The position numbers were made by a program, and so were the translations under genes. Of a stretch of 12,353 nucleotides of DNA, positions 6,604 to 12,353 are shown piece by piece. The stretch spans positions 1-12,353 of the forward strand of contig JAGVEE010000062.1 in assembly GCA_020058405.1 (NCBI GenBank), given 5' to 3'. The stretch comes from Sphingobacteriales bacterium. GTDB lineage: Bacteria; Bacteroidota; Bacteroidia; Sphingobacteriales; Sphingobacteriaceae. Numbering within the stretch: position 1 is the stretch's first letter; every line of letters begins with the position of its first letter. Under the pieces are notes generated by a model. That model saw nothing but the letters and a program-made list of their open reading frames with translations, had not been told where the DNA came from and made no database searches.

Positions 6604-6662
6604 CTGATTCGGAGCATCCCGATTACATCGGGAGTGGTCATGGTTCGAATCCTTAGCCTCCA
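6587..6662 (+). pseudogene. Full-length pseudo-tRNA-Val overlapping the 3' end of the GIY-YIG gene
   Basis: The first 30 tRNA positions (6117-6146) align to 6587-6618 with 26 identities and one gap, an AA insertion at 6594-6595. The acceptor strands GAGGCT (6588-6593) and AGCCTC (6655-6660) still pair. The anticodon loop keeps TAC within a replaced stem (TCCCGAT/ATCGGGA, 6617-6623 and 6627-6633). The T stem is broken by a base deletion (CCTTA instead of CCAGT). Seventeen bases of the pseudo-tRNA are coding sequence and stop codon of the nuclease gene. A full tRNA copy to the right of the gene and the true tRNA to the left give the gene flanking tRNA direct repeats. Confidence 0.75.
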
Positions 6663-6722
6663 CAATCCAGAATAAATTCGGTTTTTTTAATGAATAACAG
6701 TTAGGAAAGTGATGACGGTATA
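6612..6722 (+). repeat. 111-base direct repeat, copy 2
   Basis: Second copy of 6267-6377, starting GAGCATC and ending ATGACGGTATA. Differences include A to T at 6641, a base loss in the T stem, a bulge in the hairpin stem, an extra A before ATGAAT, and GGGAGG changed to GTTAGG. Similarity to copy 1 stops shortly after the GIY-YIG start codons, so the third module has only its left end. Confidence 0.85.
6667..6688 (+). terminator. Decayed hairpin terminator after the pseudo-tRNA
   Basis: CC-A-GAA (6667-6672) pairs with TTCGG (6677-6681) around TAAA, with one bulged A, and seven T follow. It is the counterpart of the perfect hairpin at 6322-6344. It could still end transcription of the GIY-YIG gene, whose stop is 63 bases upstream. 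Confidence 0.55.
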
Positions 6723-6723
6723 G
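6712..6723 (+). pseudogene. Five-prime stub of a third GIY-YIG copy
   Basis: ATG ACG GTA TAG repeats the first codons of the intact gene (ATGACGGTATA) after the same AGGAAAGTG leader, then stops. The following bases (TTATCTTTTTTCATTGGG) do not continue the nuclease. This is the truncated right-hand edge of the tandem array. Confidence 0.6.
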
Positions 6724-6744
6724 TTATCTTTTTTCATTGGGCTA

Positions 6745-6797
6745 TTTTTGGTGGCACCACTTAAGTCGTGCCACCACTTAAGTGGTGCCACCAAAAA
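6745..6797. repeat. Long perfect palindrome with internal direct repeats
   Basis: Two 22-base arms (6745-6766 and 6776-6797) are perfect reverse complements around a 9-base centre. Each arm begins or ends with five T or A and contains GGTGGCACCACTTAAGT or its complement. Within it, CACTTAAGT followed by C or G and GTGCCACC is also repeated directly (6759-6775 and 6777-6792). No T-run follows the stem on either strand, so it is not a standard terminator. It could be a dispersed repeat or a small non-autonomous element end; this is undetermined. Confidence 0.75.
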
Positions 6798-6844
6798 GCT
6801 GCATTTATGCAGGTTTTTATAAATACCTGTATAAATGCAGCTTT
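6795..6844 (-). terminator. Twenty-pair hairpin, likely terminator of the minus-strand copper operon
   Basis: Arms 6795-6814 and 6825-6844 pair over 20 positions with one G-U, around a 10-base AT loop. The right arm reads ACCTGTATAAATGCAGCTTT. Read leftward, the stem ends in GCAGC followed by TTTTT (6797-6793), as expected for termination of the gene ending at 6904. It shares three bases with the adjacent palindrome at 6745-6797. Its length exceeds that of an ordinary terminator. Confidence 0.6.
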
Positions 6845-6903
6845 ATCCCATATTTTAATAAACTATTCTTTTATTTACTTGGTGGTTATAAATATAATTG
6901 TTA

Positions 6904-7833
6904 TTAAAAATTAACTCCTAATCCTATAATAAATCTGTATGTATTGGAAGTTTGTGTATCTCTCAAATTTTCAACAAATGCTTTTTGAAAGTTTAAATTG
7001 AAGTTTAAATTTTTATAATACGAATCTACTCCAGCAACAATATAATGTGAGGTACCATTGGTATTAATTACTGTTTGGTCGTTTAAGCGATCTTCTTTAG
7101 CAAATTCTAATAGATAACCTAAAGAAGGAATTATAGATATAGTTTCGTTGCCCATTGTGTAATAAAAGGTAGAGTTCGACGAAAACCGATCTGCAAATCT
7201 ATAGTTCAGATTATTTTCTGTATTCATCCTGTACAAGATCTCCTCGTTGAAGCTTATTTTTTTATACTTTAATAAATAACCTGTATTATAAATTAGGTCC
7301 CAACTCCCTGTTCCAGTTTGTATATGTTGGTCTAAATAACCACTATTTGAGTTGATATTATATCTACCTGTTGGTGCTTTTAATCCTACTCCAATAACTA
7401 CTCTAGAAACAACTTCATTTTTAGATTCAGTTTTGTAAATCTGATATCGAAAAAGTCCTTGTACATCGCCGATATAATTATAGGCATCCATTACTAGGCC
7501 TTTTTCTTCCACACTATTCATAGAAAAAGGTAGCATCACTACTACTTGCATTTTTCTGCTTAAATTTAATTGTGCCCAAGCCTCAATGGTTTGAAAGGTT
7601 CTTGTTTGAGGATTTGTGGAATGCACAACTCCATTATGAACATGTGCACTGCTTGTTTCATAAAGACTATGACGATATTTTAAACTAATTCCATTTTTTA
7701 CTTGATTAGGATGTAATCCCATGTATAAACTACACATATCGCAACCAGCAAAAGAATTGTTTAAAGAAAATACCATAGCCATTAGTATGATCCATTTCTT
7801 AAATGTAGCATACTTTAATGTTATGTTATTCAT
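6904..7833 (-). CDS. Putative outer-membrane beta-barrel protein with N-terminal CxxC, copper-operon partner
   Basis: The 309-residue protein has a signal peptide (hydrophobic KKWIILMAMVFSLNNSFA, cleavage probably after Ala29). The mature protein starts GCDMC (Cys31, Cys34) and continues SLYMGLHPNQVKNGISLKYRHS. The rest is a series of alternating amphipathic strands ending YRFIIGLGVNF, with the terminal aromatic residue of an outer-membrane barrel. It resembles the MetA/transporter-like barrel proteins that in Bacteroidota often accompany MbnP lipoproteins and open with a CDxCGC-type motif; here the second half of that motif is SLY. The neighbours suggest a role in copper or other metal transfer across the outer membrane, an inference. 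It is the last gene of the operon. The ATG at 7833 lies 3 bases after the T-run of a strong hairpin terminator, so its expression is probably reduced or conditional. Confidence 0.7.
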   Translation of the reverse strand: MNNITLKYATFKKWIILMAMVFSLNNSFAGCDMCSLYMGLHPNQVKNGISLKYRHSLYETSSAHVHNGVVHSTNPQTRTFQTIEAWAQLNLSRKMQVVVMLPFSMNSVEEKGLVMDAYNYIGDVQGLFRYQIYKTESKNEVVSRVVIGVGLKAPTGRYNINSNSGYLDQHIQTGTGSWDLIYNTGYLLKYKKISFNEEILYRMNTENNLNYRFADRFSSNSTFYYTMGNETISIIPSLGYLLEFAKEDRLNDQTVINTNGTSHYIVAGVDSYYKNLNFNLNFQKAFVENLRDTQTSNTYRFIIGLGVNF

Positions 7834-7836
7834 AAT

Positions 7837-7858
7837 AAAAAAGCTCCCCGAAGGGAGC
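7837..7858 (-). terminator. UUCG-tetraloop hairpin terminator between two operon genes
   Basis: On the minus strand, GCTCCC-TTCG-GGGAGC (7858-7843) is followed by six T (7842-7837), then ATT and the ATG of the barrel gene. The C(UUCG)G loop makes a very stable hairpin. It begins 7 bases after the MbnP-family stop codon. It is a textbook intrinsic terminator by sequence, yet it sits in the leader of a gene that appears to belong to the same operon. Confidence 0.8.
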
Positions 7859-7865
7859 GTTTTAA

Positions 7866-8696
7866 TTAATGTTCGTGATTGTGTACATGATCTACTGTAA
7901 ACATTCCTGCGTAATTGTTTGCAATGTTAACAGAGTATGGACTAAACATAACTACGGTATTTAGTTTATAGTCTACTTTGGTAGCTCCATCAACTAATTT
8001 ACCAGCATCAACATATAAATGCACCATTGGTCCATCGGTACCATGTTCTTCTCTTACTTGAGCATTTTCTGCTCCAAAAGCCAAAGAAACAGTTTTGATA
8101 TTATTTAGAGTTGGTGATGAATAACCTCCAAACCCACCTATGTGAAATATATAATCAGTACCAGTTAATATTGAATCCGTTGGATCATCGAAACTACCTT
8201 CCATTTTCAAGAAGATATAACCAGAATTCCATGTCCAATACATACCTGCCGCCGCACCACCAACATCTAACACGCCTGTTCTCTCTGTTGCTGGTTTTGT
8301 GTTTCTTAAACTGTCTATACCAACCATAAATTTCACAGCAGTATAATTGCCTTCCGGAATTCTTAAACTAATTTCTCTAGAACTTGCAACATTTTCTTTG
8401 ATCAAAAAATAGCTACTGTCTTGTGGTACAGTGTAAGAAGATCCATCAGAATTTACGAAAACAATATTGCTTATAAAATAATCGAACTTACTTATAGAAT
8501 AACTTTGATTAAATGAGTTTGTATAAAATGGAGAATCTAGCACTAGTCCCAATGAACCCACTTTATTGTCAAATTCTATGGTAATATAACCACTTCTATT
8601 TAGGTCAATGTCGCTTGTATGATGAGTTTCATCTTCTTTTTTACATGCTGAAAATAAAGTAACTAGTATAGATAGACTTAATATGATTTTTTTCAT
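7866..8696 (-). CDS. MbnP-family copper-binding lipoprotein
   Basis: The 276-residue protein is a predicted lipoprotein: MKKIILSLSILVTLFSAC with lipobox FSAC, lipidated Cys18. It follows the MbnP pattern: an early strand YITIEFDNKVG, FDYFISNI, then GIDSLRN and the signature GMYWTWNSGYIFLKMEG (Trp154, Trp156), followed by FHIGG (His185) and VHLYVDAGKL (His226). The C-terminus is rich in histidine (DHVHNHEH; His270, 272, 274, 276). Characterised MbnP binds copper using histidines and a kynurenine made from tryptophan by its diheme partner MbnH. No MbnH-like gene lies in this window. It lies between the cysteine-rich small protein (84-base gap) and the barrel protein (32-base gap). Periplasmic or outer-membrane copper capture is the likely role, by family. 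Confidence 0.85.
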   Translation of the reverse strand: MKKIILSLSILVTLFSACKKEDETHHTSDIDLNRSGYITIEFDNKVGSLGLVLDSPFYTNSFNQSYSISKFDYFISNIVFVNSDGSSYTVPQDSSYFLIKENVASSREISLRIPEGNYTAVKFMVGIDSLRNTKPATERTGVLDVGGAAAGMYWTWNSGYIFLKMEGSFDDPTDSILTGTDYIFHIGGFGGYSSPTLNNIKTVSLAFGAENAQVREEHGTDGPMVHLYVDAGKLVDGATKVDYKLNTVVMFSPYSVNIANNYAGMFTVDHVHNHEH

Positions 8697-8780
8697 TGTA
8701 TATAATATTATTCCATGACATACTTTTTAACAAGTACGAATGGTTTTTGTGATAAATAAATTAGTAATTAAATTGATTTT

Positions 8781-9152
8781 TTAGGAAAGACTCCAAAAAT
8801 TGGGTGGTTGAAAATGAGTTTCGTGAAATTCAGATAATTTATATTGTTTTAACTCAGTATATACAGGAACTTGTGTAATAAAAATTTGAGCTAAAGAATA
8901 TTCGTGTTCTATGTAAATTAGTTCTTTTATGTTTTTAAGTGTATTAATAATGATTCCTTCTGCCTCTTTCTCCGAAGTTTGTTTTTCAATAAAACACTTA
9001 CCTAAACAACAAGAGTCTTCTACATCTCTGTTTATACATAGTTTTTCTATTACGTATTCTTTTTCTAGCTCATAAAATCCAAAAACCAATGTTTTCTGAA
9101 CACTTATAAGTAAAAACAATAATGCAAACGTTATAGATAGTACTTGTTTCAC
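8781..9152 (-). CDS. Small cysteine-rich membrane-anchored protein of a copper operon
   Basis: This 123-residue protein of undetermined function has an N-terminal hydrophobic segment (about 4-25), then KEYVIEKLCINRDVEDSCCLGKCFIEKQ with Cys39, Cys48, Cys49 and Cys53. This matches a small Bacteroidota family of the form C-x(n)-C-x-GKC-x-x-x-KQ, commonly seen beside copper-related genes. I recognise the pattern but know no assigned activity. Metal sensing or binding at the membrane by the four cysteines is inference. The C-terminus (HFQPPNFWSLS) has the aromatic-proline end typical of that family. The start is GTG (9152-9150); no ATG is available in frame. A promoter box ends only 4 bases upstream, implying a very short leader or leaderless message. 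Confidence 0.65.
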   Translation of the reverse strand: MKQVLSITFALLFLLISVQKTLVFGFYELEKEYVIEKLCINRDVEDSCCLGKCFIEKQTSEKEAEGIIINTLKNIKELIYIEHEYSLAQIFITQVPVYTELKQYKLSEFHETHFQPPNFWSLS

Positions 9153-9156
9153 TTTG

Positions 9157-9164
9157 CAAATATA
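9157..9164 (-). promoter_or_regulatory. Minus-10-type box of the copper operon
   Basis: On the minus strand this reads TATATTTG followed by CAAAGTG, a full match to TAnnTTTG. No convincing TTTG lies about 19 bases upstream. It is inside the 59-base gap between the recO stop and the GTG at 9152, and would let the copper genes be expressed separately from porZ-recO. The predicted start falls almost on the GTG. Confidence 0.5.
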
Positions 9165-9211
9165 ATAAACCTTGGAATCAATAATTGTGATATAAGTAGC
9201 AAAAACCTTGC

Positions 9212-9934
9212 CTAATTTAAAACTTCCTCTAAAACATGATGTGATTTTAATCCTTTAAAATTCGGGATATGCCATTCGTAATACCTAATTAAATCCATTA
9301 GTAATTGCTTTCTAACTTCAGATTGAATTTTTATATCTTGGATTTCTTCGAAAGTAGAGGACATTAATAATTGCATTACTAAGGTGCATTTTTCATTCAT
9401 AAACAAAGGATGCTCTGGCATTTTGTTTAAAAACTGTGCATTTTTTAAATCGAAATAAAGATCGTTTTTATTTTTTTCTTGTGGATAAAATCCTAGGTAT
9501 TTAGAGTACTTCAACATAAACCACAAATGATAATTTGCATTTGATCCTTCATTCAAATCTAACAATTCGATGGCATGAAAAACAAACTCAAACAGCTCTT
9601 CATCATTTGGTTGTTCTTTTAATGTTTGATATAATAGTTCGCAAATAAATAGTGAAACAGATGTTTTAATTACATCCATTGAAATTTGATTCAGAATGGG
9701 TTCATTTCTTAATTCGGAAATTCTTTGTAAGCCACTGTTTTCTTTGTGATATACCACCATCTGCAATAAATGCAATGGTTGTAACATGGAAGTTCTAATT
9801 TTGGATTTGTTCTTACGTACACCTTGTAATAAATACGATTGAACTCCGAATTTTTCAGTAAAAATTTGTACTACTAAACTACTTTCAGAGTAAGGTGTAC
9901 ATTTTAAAATGATACCTCGTGTTTTATGTAGCAT
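9212..9934 (-). CDS. recO: DNA repair protein RecO
   Basis: The 240-residue protein starts MLHKTRGIILKCTPYSESSLVVQIFTE, the RecO N-terminal OB fold (about 1-80; GVRKNKSK and LQPLHLLQMVVYHKE are typical). A helical C-terminal domain follows (SLFICELLYQTLKE; FMLKYSKYLGFYP). RecO promotes loading of RecA on SSB-coated single strands and anneals strands in RecF-pathway repair. Length is normal for the family. Only three isolated cysteines (12, 98, 183) are present, so the four-cysteine zinc finger of some RecO proteins is absent. Its ATG overlaps the porZ stop by one base (TAATG), which indicates translational coupling with the upstream gene. Confidence 0.95.
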   Translation of the reverse strand: MLHKTRGIILKCTPYSESSLVVQIFTEKFGVQSYLLQGVRKNKSKIRTSMLQPLHLLQMVVYHKENSGLQRISELRNEPILNQISMDVIKTSVSLFICELLYQTLKEQPNDEELFEFVFHAIELLDLNEGSNANYHLWFMLKYSKYLGFYPQEKNKNDLYFDLKNAQFLNKMPEHPLFMNEKCTLVMQLLMSSTFEEIQDIKIQSEVRKQLLMDLIRYYEWHIPNFKGLKSHHVLEEVLN

Positions 9935-12231
9935 TAACGAACAAATAATATTTTGTTTACCATTTTCTCTACACCCTCAATATCCGTAGAGAAAACTAAA
10001 TATACTCCTGTACTTACTCGCTCTCCACTAAAATTTTTACCATACCAGATTGCTTGTGCTCCATTCGCCCTTGTATGAAATACAATTTTACCATTTACGT
10101 CAGTAATTTTTACATCCGCATTTTGCACAAGTCCTTCTATAGCTATGGGCCCTGTATAGGTTTCTTTAACTGGGTTAGGAAAAACGATTACTGTTTCTTT
10201 ATTAGTTTCAGACCCTTCAGTTGCGTCTCCTCTATAAGAAATAATTCCTTCATCACTTGCGAAATACACTTCACCTGTATTAGGGTCGATGGCAATGTCA
10301 TTTATTCTATTAGACAATATTGGGCTATTACTTCTATTGAAATAACTGATTTCTTTAGTTCCATCTTCAGAAAATAACCAAGCGCCATTAGTTGTGCCAA
10401 CCCATTTTCTATTCGCCCCGTCTACTTTAATGCAGGTAATGGTTTCATTTTCTAAAAGTGATTGTACAAATTCACCGTCTACAATTTTTATCGGTTGTGC
10501 ATCAATATTAGTTGTTGTTAATACAATTGATGGATTATAAAATACAGCTAAGCCCTTATTGGTACCGACCCAAATTTTACCTTCTTTTTCTTCTGTAATA
10601 CACAATACTTCTGTTGCTTCTTTGGGTAAATTCCCAGAACCTTCGCCAACACCTAATTTCTTATACGTAACAGTACCATTAGCGTTTTCTTTAAATACTA
10701 AGATATTATTACTTCTCGGTATACATACCCATTTCTGGTCGTTTCTATCAATGGTAATATCAGATACATATTTTAACTCTTGAAATATACCAGGGAATTC
10801 AAACGATTGCCATTGGCCATTAGCTTTTCTAACGGATACTGGTTTCTCTGCCCAATAATTTGTTACCCAAAGTTGATTTTTAGAATCGAACGCAATGCCT
10901 GTAATTCTGTATTGCCCATCGTTTCCTAATGCTTCACCAATGGTTGAATTATGATAGCTGTAGTTTCTCACGTACTCGCCATTATTAAATTCGGTTAAGC
11001 CTTTCCAAAATGTTCCATAATATTCTCTTCCAGAAATTGGATCTATCGCCACCACAATAAAATCATACAAAGAATCAAGCTCCGTTCTATTCAAAAAATT
11101 CCTGTTTTGCCATACTCGATTTTCGTATCTATAAATTCCGTTTCTTGTAAATTTATTCGAATAGTTATCGCCTACTGTACCAGATGCTACAATTAATTTC
11201 TCATTGTTTATTGCCAATCTCCTAGCAATAGTTTCGTATGGTCCGTTCGGAAAATAGTTTGATGTAATACCCTCTGTAATCGTATATCTTACTAATCCTT
11301 TTAAATTATCAGCAATCCATAAAGCATTCGAATTATCAAACAATGCAGAGAAGGTGCTTCCTATAAAATTAGGTGTGTAATAAATAATTTCAGCGGCTAA
11401 ATCAGGTTTATAGGTTCTTACAGAAACATTTTCAATTACTAGCAAGCGATCATTATCAACTCTCATCTTTCTAACATTCGCCGGGAAAATGCTAGCTGCA
11501 GTTTGCCAATAAGTACCGTTATATGTTTTTATCGAATCTTTAAATTTTGTTAACAATTGATTATTGAAAGCTACCAATGTATACACGGCAGTATTCAAAG
11601 GAAATCTCTTTGAAGTATCATGTCGTAACCAGTTTTGGTAATTTGCTAAATTGGGATTATTGTAATTTGCTTCTAAAACACCACTATCTGTTGCAGCGTA
11701 AATTTTGTTGTCGATTTTGGCAATATTGTACACCGCCAAATTTGCGCCGTTAGCGCCTAAATAATAGGTGTCTTTAATCTCGTTTTTGGCAAAATCATAC
11801 AAAACAGTGCCAAATCCGCAGTTAATATAGGCTATGCCATTAATACAATCTACCGAATTAATGCTTTTAATCCCAGTTATCTCCTTTTTAAATATATCGT
11901 CAATATTAATTATTTCATTGTTTTTGATGATATCGATATTGGTATTTTCATAGGCGATAAGTAAGGTTCCACTAATAGGATCCAAGGCCGCTGTTTTTAT
12001 TTTCACATCAGATAAACCATCCACCTTTGTAATTACACTCATTGAACTATCACTCAAGTCGAGTGTAAACACCCCCGAATTGCATATTGCATACAATTTT
12101 TTGCCGTTTTCTAATACTTCAATCGCTTGTTGATAGGGCATGTGTGTGCGCCATTCGCCAATAGATGTAGTTTGGGCATAAGAAGTTAGTTTACAAACTA
12201 TTAAGAATAATATTGAAAGTTTGATCTTCAT
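9934..12231 (-). CDS. porZ: PorZ-like type IX secretion protein (two beta-propellers plus C-terminal sorting-type domain)
   Basis: The 765-residue protein has a signal peptide (MKIKLSILFLIVCKLTSYA, cleavage before Gln20). GEWRTHMPYQQAIEV follows, a characteristic PorZ opening. Numerous propeller-type blades come next, for example GISSINS-like strands, KWVCIPRSNNILVF, GKIWVGTNKGLAVF and RKWVGTTNGAWLFSEDG. The last about 87 residues (679-765) are a type A T9SS C-terminal domain: FPNPV, then DVNGKIVF, GERVSTGVYLV and the final KILFVR. PorZ of Porphyromonas gingivalis acts at the cell surface in the type IX secretion attachment complex, where it delivers A-LPS to the sortase step, and its length is similar. 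Placement directly before recO is common in Bacteroidota. The other possibility is a generic two-component-regulator-propeller protein secreted by T9SS, but N-terminus, length and neighbour favour PorZ. Confidence 0.82.
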   Translation of the reverse strand: MKIKLSILFLIVCKLTSYAQTTSIGEWRTHMPYQQAIEVLENGKKLYAICNSGVFTLDLSDSSMSVITKVDGLSDVKIKTAALDPISGTLLIAYENTNIDIIKNNEIINIDDIFKKEITGIKSINSVDCINGIAYINCGFGTVLYDFAKNEIKDTYYLGANGANLAVYNIAKIDNKIYAATDSGVLEANYNNPNLANYQNWLRHDTSKRFPLNTAVYTLVAFNNQLLTKFKDSIKTYNGTYWQTAASIFPANVRKMRVDNDRLLVIENVSVRTYKPDLAAEIIYYTPNFIGSTFSALFDNSNALWIADNLKGLVRYTITEGITSNYFPNGPYETIARRLAINNEKLIVASGTVGDNYSNKFTRNGIYRYENRVWQNRNFLNRTELDSLYDFIVVAIDPISGREYYGTFWKGLTEFNNGEYVRNYSYHNSTIGEALGNDGQYRITGIAFDSKNQLWVTNYWAEKPVSVRKANGQWQSFEFPGIFQELKYVSDITIDRNDQKWVCIPRSNNILVFKENANGTVTYKKLGVGEGSGNLPKEATEVLCITEEKEGKIWVGTNKGLAVFYNPSIVLTTTNIDAQPIKIVDGEFVQSLLENETITCIKVDGANRKWVGTTNGAWLFSEDGTKEISYFNRSNSPILSNRINDIAIDPNTGEVYFASDEGIISYRGDATEGSETNKETVIVFPNPVKETYTGPIAIEGLVQNADVKITDVNGKIVFHTRANGAQAIWYGKNFSGERVSTGVYLVFSTDIEGVEKMVNKILFVR

Positions 12232-12239
12232 ACTGAGTA

Positions 12240-12258
12240 GTTAATTAGCCTAATTAAC
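12240..12258. promoter_or_regulatory. Perfect inverted repeat in the porZ leader
   Basis: GTTAATTAG (12240-12248) and CTAATTAAC (12250-12258) are perfect reverse complements around a single C, 8 bases upstream of the porZ ATG. It is shaped like a dimeric-repressor operator; with a one-base centre it could only form an RNA hairpin after opening inner pairs. All AT-rich, so moderate weight only. Confidence 0.35.
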
Positions 12259-12331
12259 AAAAAAACTAGTTATTTATTACTTAAAATGCTTAATAATGAC
12301 GTATTATCTCAGCATTTATCGAAAAAAAATG

Positions 12332-12341
12332 GCAAATTTGC
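12332..12341. promoter_or_regulatory. Palindromic TTTGC site, possible divergent promoter element
   Basis: GCAAATTTGC is palindromic and presents CAAATTTG, one base off TAnnTTTG, on both strands. The minus-strand box could serve porZ with a leader of about 95 bases. The matching upstream box would lie outside the window. Weak support. Confidence 0.2.
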
Positions 12342-12353
12342 AACCTATTAAAA

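Noticed and set aside
6140..6722. CRISPR array
   Set aside because: There are repeated blocks, but they are long (111 bases), few, spaced by a coding gene and clearly tRNA-derived.
6117..6722. Integrase-type genomic island at tRNA-Val
   Set aside because: tRNA 3' repeats are typical of such islands, but there is no tyrosine recombinase and the repeats enclose only a GIY-YIG gene of about 240 bases.
12329..12353. Start of a plus-strand gene at the right edge (ATG at 12329, MANLQPIK)
   Set aside because: Only eight codons are visible, there is no ribosome site, and the sequence overlaps a TTTGC promoter-like palindrome; it cannot be supported.

Overview
The window is about two-thirds AT and looks like a chromosomal segment of a Bacteroidota bacterium. 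The evidence is a PorZ-type type IX secretion protein next to recO, AsmA and YfhO proteins typical of that phylum, promoters of the Bacteroidota form (TTTG, about 19 bases, TAnnTTTG), and almost no Shine-Dalgarno sequences. The genus cannot be fixed from the sequence.

Layout from left to right. The 3' end of a plus-strand gene (2-178) meets a minus-strand operon at a shared hairpin terminator. That operon, read right to left, encodes a large AsmA-like protein (5972-3324), a YfhO-like polytopic membrane protein (3331-1238, overlapping by 8 bases) and a 2OG-Fe(II) oxygenase of the isopenicillin N synthase type (1191-229). Divergently, a clear promoter drives tRNA-Val(TAC) at 6117-6191. Behind it lies a small compound locus (about 6190-6722): degraded copies of the tRNA, hairpin terminators, one intact GIY-YIG nuclease gene (6367-6603) and two GIY-YIG stubs, arranged as tandem modules of about 345 bases. 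Two long adjacent palindromes (6745-6844) close this region.

The right half is all minus strand. PorZ and RecO (12231-9212) form an overlapping pair. Next come a small cysteine-rich membrane protein, an MbnP-family copper-binding lipoprotein and an outer-membrane barrel with an N-terminal CxxC, which together look like a copper-handling operon (9152-6904). A strong UUCG hairpin terminator sits directly in front of the last gene.

The most interesting part is the tRNA-linked GIY-YIG locus. The 3' end of the nuclease gene is itself made of tRNA-Val 5' sequence. A 2-base AA insertion relative to the tRNA explains both the broken pseudo-tRNA and the present stop codon of the nuclease. Removing it restores a reading frame into a tail (SLADSEHPDYIGSGHGSNP) encoded by tRNA-like DNA. 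This suggests a minimal tRNA-targeting element that carries its own tRNA end, re-inserts in tandem and decays. Mobility is an inference. The repeats, stubs and frame relation are directly visible.
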